Positions 62,977 to 64,000 of a stretch of 64,000 bases of DNA are shown here, piece after piece (positions within the stretch are counted from its first letter, which is position 1; each line of letters opens with the position of its first letter). Under the pieces are notes generated by a model, which saw only the letters and a program-made list of their open reading frames with translations, was not told where the DNA came from and did not search any database. The translations under genes were made by a program, and so were the position numbers. This stretch comes from Urechis unicinctus (taxonomy: Eukaryota > Annelida > Polychaeta > Xenopneusta > Urechidae): positions 6,072,482-6,136,481 of the forward strand of contig CM067348.1 in NCBI GenBank assembly GCA_034190875.2, in the 5' to 3' direction.

Positions 62977-63410
62977 TCACAGTGGATCATAGCCACATGG
63001 TTCCACCAAGATTTTGAAGGTTTTTCCCAATCCTATTATCCGCTCAATGTGCACCCTCTTGCTGCAGATCTTCTGGTCCCTCTGCACCACTTTCACTGTC
63101 AGCTGATTCTTCTTACTGAAAACGGTTGGTATATTTACGGTGACATCATAGGGAGCAAATAAGTCCTGCATGACAAAGCCATTACCCAGTCACCCTGGTC
63201 ACACATTTCTGGTAGTTTGCTCCTTTCCATCACCTGCCTGTCACTGGTTGAGCCGCCATAAGAGGGAGACACATAGGACACAATACCTCCTAGTGTAGCA
63301 CCCACCACCACCTTCATTGTGTTACGGTTCTTGTACGTAGAAAATATGGCCTAGAAAACAACATACCTGGGTCTCTTTGATCTCGACTTGGCCAGTTGTC
63401 CATCACTGGT
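62977..63410 (-). pseudogene. PIF/Harbinger (ISL2EU-like) DDE transposase fragment
   Basis: Minus-strand pieces in order: VEIKETQ, then AIFSTYKNRNTMKVVVGATL, GGIVSYVSPSYGGSTSDRQV, MCDQGDWVMA, then in a shifted frame GFVMQDLFAPYDVTVNIPT and SKRVHIERIIGLGKTFKIL. This is the DDE_Tnp_4-type domain: STYK..NT.K..VG, G..SDR, VMADRGF, and the catalytic E in VHIER. The VMADRGF box, which carries the second catalytic Asp, has lost about 8 bases here (VMA directly joins GFV), so the copy cannot be active. A TGA upstream of TTGQVEIKETQ cuts off the N-terminal part. A 16-base GT...AG segment separates the first two pieces. The gene converges on the SAP-YqaJ copy. Confidence 0.75.
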
Positions 63411-63651
63411 CGACTCGTTTCACAGCGTTTCGGAGATGCTTGTTCACTACGCACAGCGCATTGACAGTGACAGCTTTACCCTAAATTTCGTCACCATGAA
63501 ATATCCCATGACCGCGTGACGTAGAGCGAGAAGCAAACTGGAAATGAATCTCTTGTATTGACGTGTAAACCGCGAGGTTAGCGCATAACCTGATAACTTC
63601 CGGTCAAATGGAGAGAGAAACACCTTGTTGACGTGTAGACCATATATCTTA
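63411..63651. other. No supported gene
   Basis: Region upstream of the DDE fragment, where its N-terminal exons would be expected. No THAP or HTH motif is recognised. Confidence 0.35.
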
Positions 63652-63999
63652 TCAACTTCCACTGCGTAGCATGTTCATTCCAAGACGGAACTGCTCCAAT
63701 GTTATAAAGGCATACAAATCCTTGGGACTGCCACCACTTGGGACTACTACAGCGCAGCACCCCCCGTAGCATATTTTCACAGACCCCCAGACACATTCTA
63801 CAGCAACCACCGCATAGGCCTTCTGCAGCGACGACAGCACACCACCCGCCAAAGCGCCCACAGCGCACCACAAAGATGTGTCAACGGTGCGCCCTTTGTC
63901 CTCATCAGACATCACAAGTTTCTCTAGGCTTTGCACGCAATCCATAAGATAATCGTTCTTAAACGCCAGATAGCTCACAATATGTTTTAGTTCCTCCAT
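63652..63999 (-). CDS. Hypothetical protein at window edge
   Basis: A 115-codon frame from an ATG at 63999, next to the window end, so the true start may lie outside. It starts as a helical, charged segment (MEELKHIVSYLAFKNDYLMD), then SLEKLVMSDEDKGRTVDTS, then a Gly/Ala/Val-rich hydrophobic half with several cysteines. A second minus-strand frame overlaps it and is also open. It may be an upstream exon of the Harbinger-type element, since it is on the same strand 250 bases away, but I recognise no domain. Confidence 0.3.
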   Translation of the reverse strand: MEELKHIVSYLAFKNDYLMDCVQSLEKLVMSDEDKGRTVDTSLWCAVGALAGGVLSSLQKAYAVVAVECVWGSVKICYGGCCAVVVPSGGSPKDLYAFITLEQFRLGMNMLRSGS

Positions 64000-64000
64000 A

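Overview
The window is animal nuclear DNA, most likely from a marine invertebrate. It is AT-rich and gene-poor. It carries many long (AT)n, (GA)n, (GAT)n and (GATA)n arrays, split genes with GT-AG introns, a class A GPCR, and decayed mobile-element coding fragments of types common in lophotrochozoan, cnidarian and cephalochordate genomes. I cannot name the species. No tRNA, rRNA or CRISPR array was recognised, and no host gene here is complete and undamaged.

Layout. 1.7-5.8 kb: a minus-strand split gene whose first six exons join in consistent splice phase and encode a cysteine-cluster domain like those of KDZ/Zisupton transposases. It has two single-base frameshifts, one exon in inverted orientation, and C-terminal coiled-coil exons further along. 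6.5-9.3 kb: compound microsatellites, including about 470 bases of nearly pure purine. 9.3-10.3 kb: two families of triplicated repeats, a TATA/Initiator promoter and a first exon with a PHD-like zinc finger. 13.2-21.2 kb: a broken LINE reverse transcriptase, then a 3.6-kb segment present twice in tandem. 24.8-25.7 kb: an (AT)n block between 37-bp inverted repeats, followed by a 21-bp minisatellite.

29.7-31.0 kb: a minus-strand single-exon class A GPCR cut by two frameshifts, with a strong Kozak start and a polyadenylation signal. 32.7-32.8 kb: one convincing orphan exon. 35.5-36.3 kb: 44-bp tandem repeats in two clusters. 45.2 kb: a small reverse-transcriptase fragment. The rest of 33-55 kb holds nothing I can support as a gene.

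55.4-64.0 kb is a mobile-element graveyard. It has a large minus-strand gene of a poorly described invertebrate repeat family (an unclassified N-terminal region, a FEN1/XPG-like nuclease domain and a CXC zinc-binding tail), a possible retroelement ORF1 remnant, a LINE C-terminus between two (AT)n arrays, a broken SAP-plus-YqaJ nuclease copy, and a broken PIF/Harbinger (ISL2EU-like) DDE transposase.

These genes do not form a pathway. They are mostly independent selfish elements and their relics around one receptor gene. The most interesting items are the FEN1-like/CXC gene family, the KDZ-like gene with an inverted exon, and the promoter with triplicated repeats at 9.7-10.3 kb.
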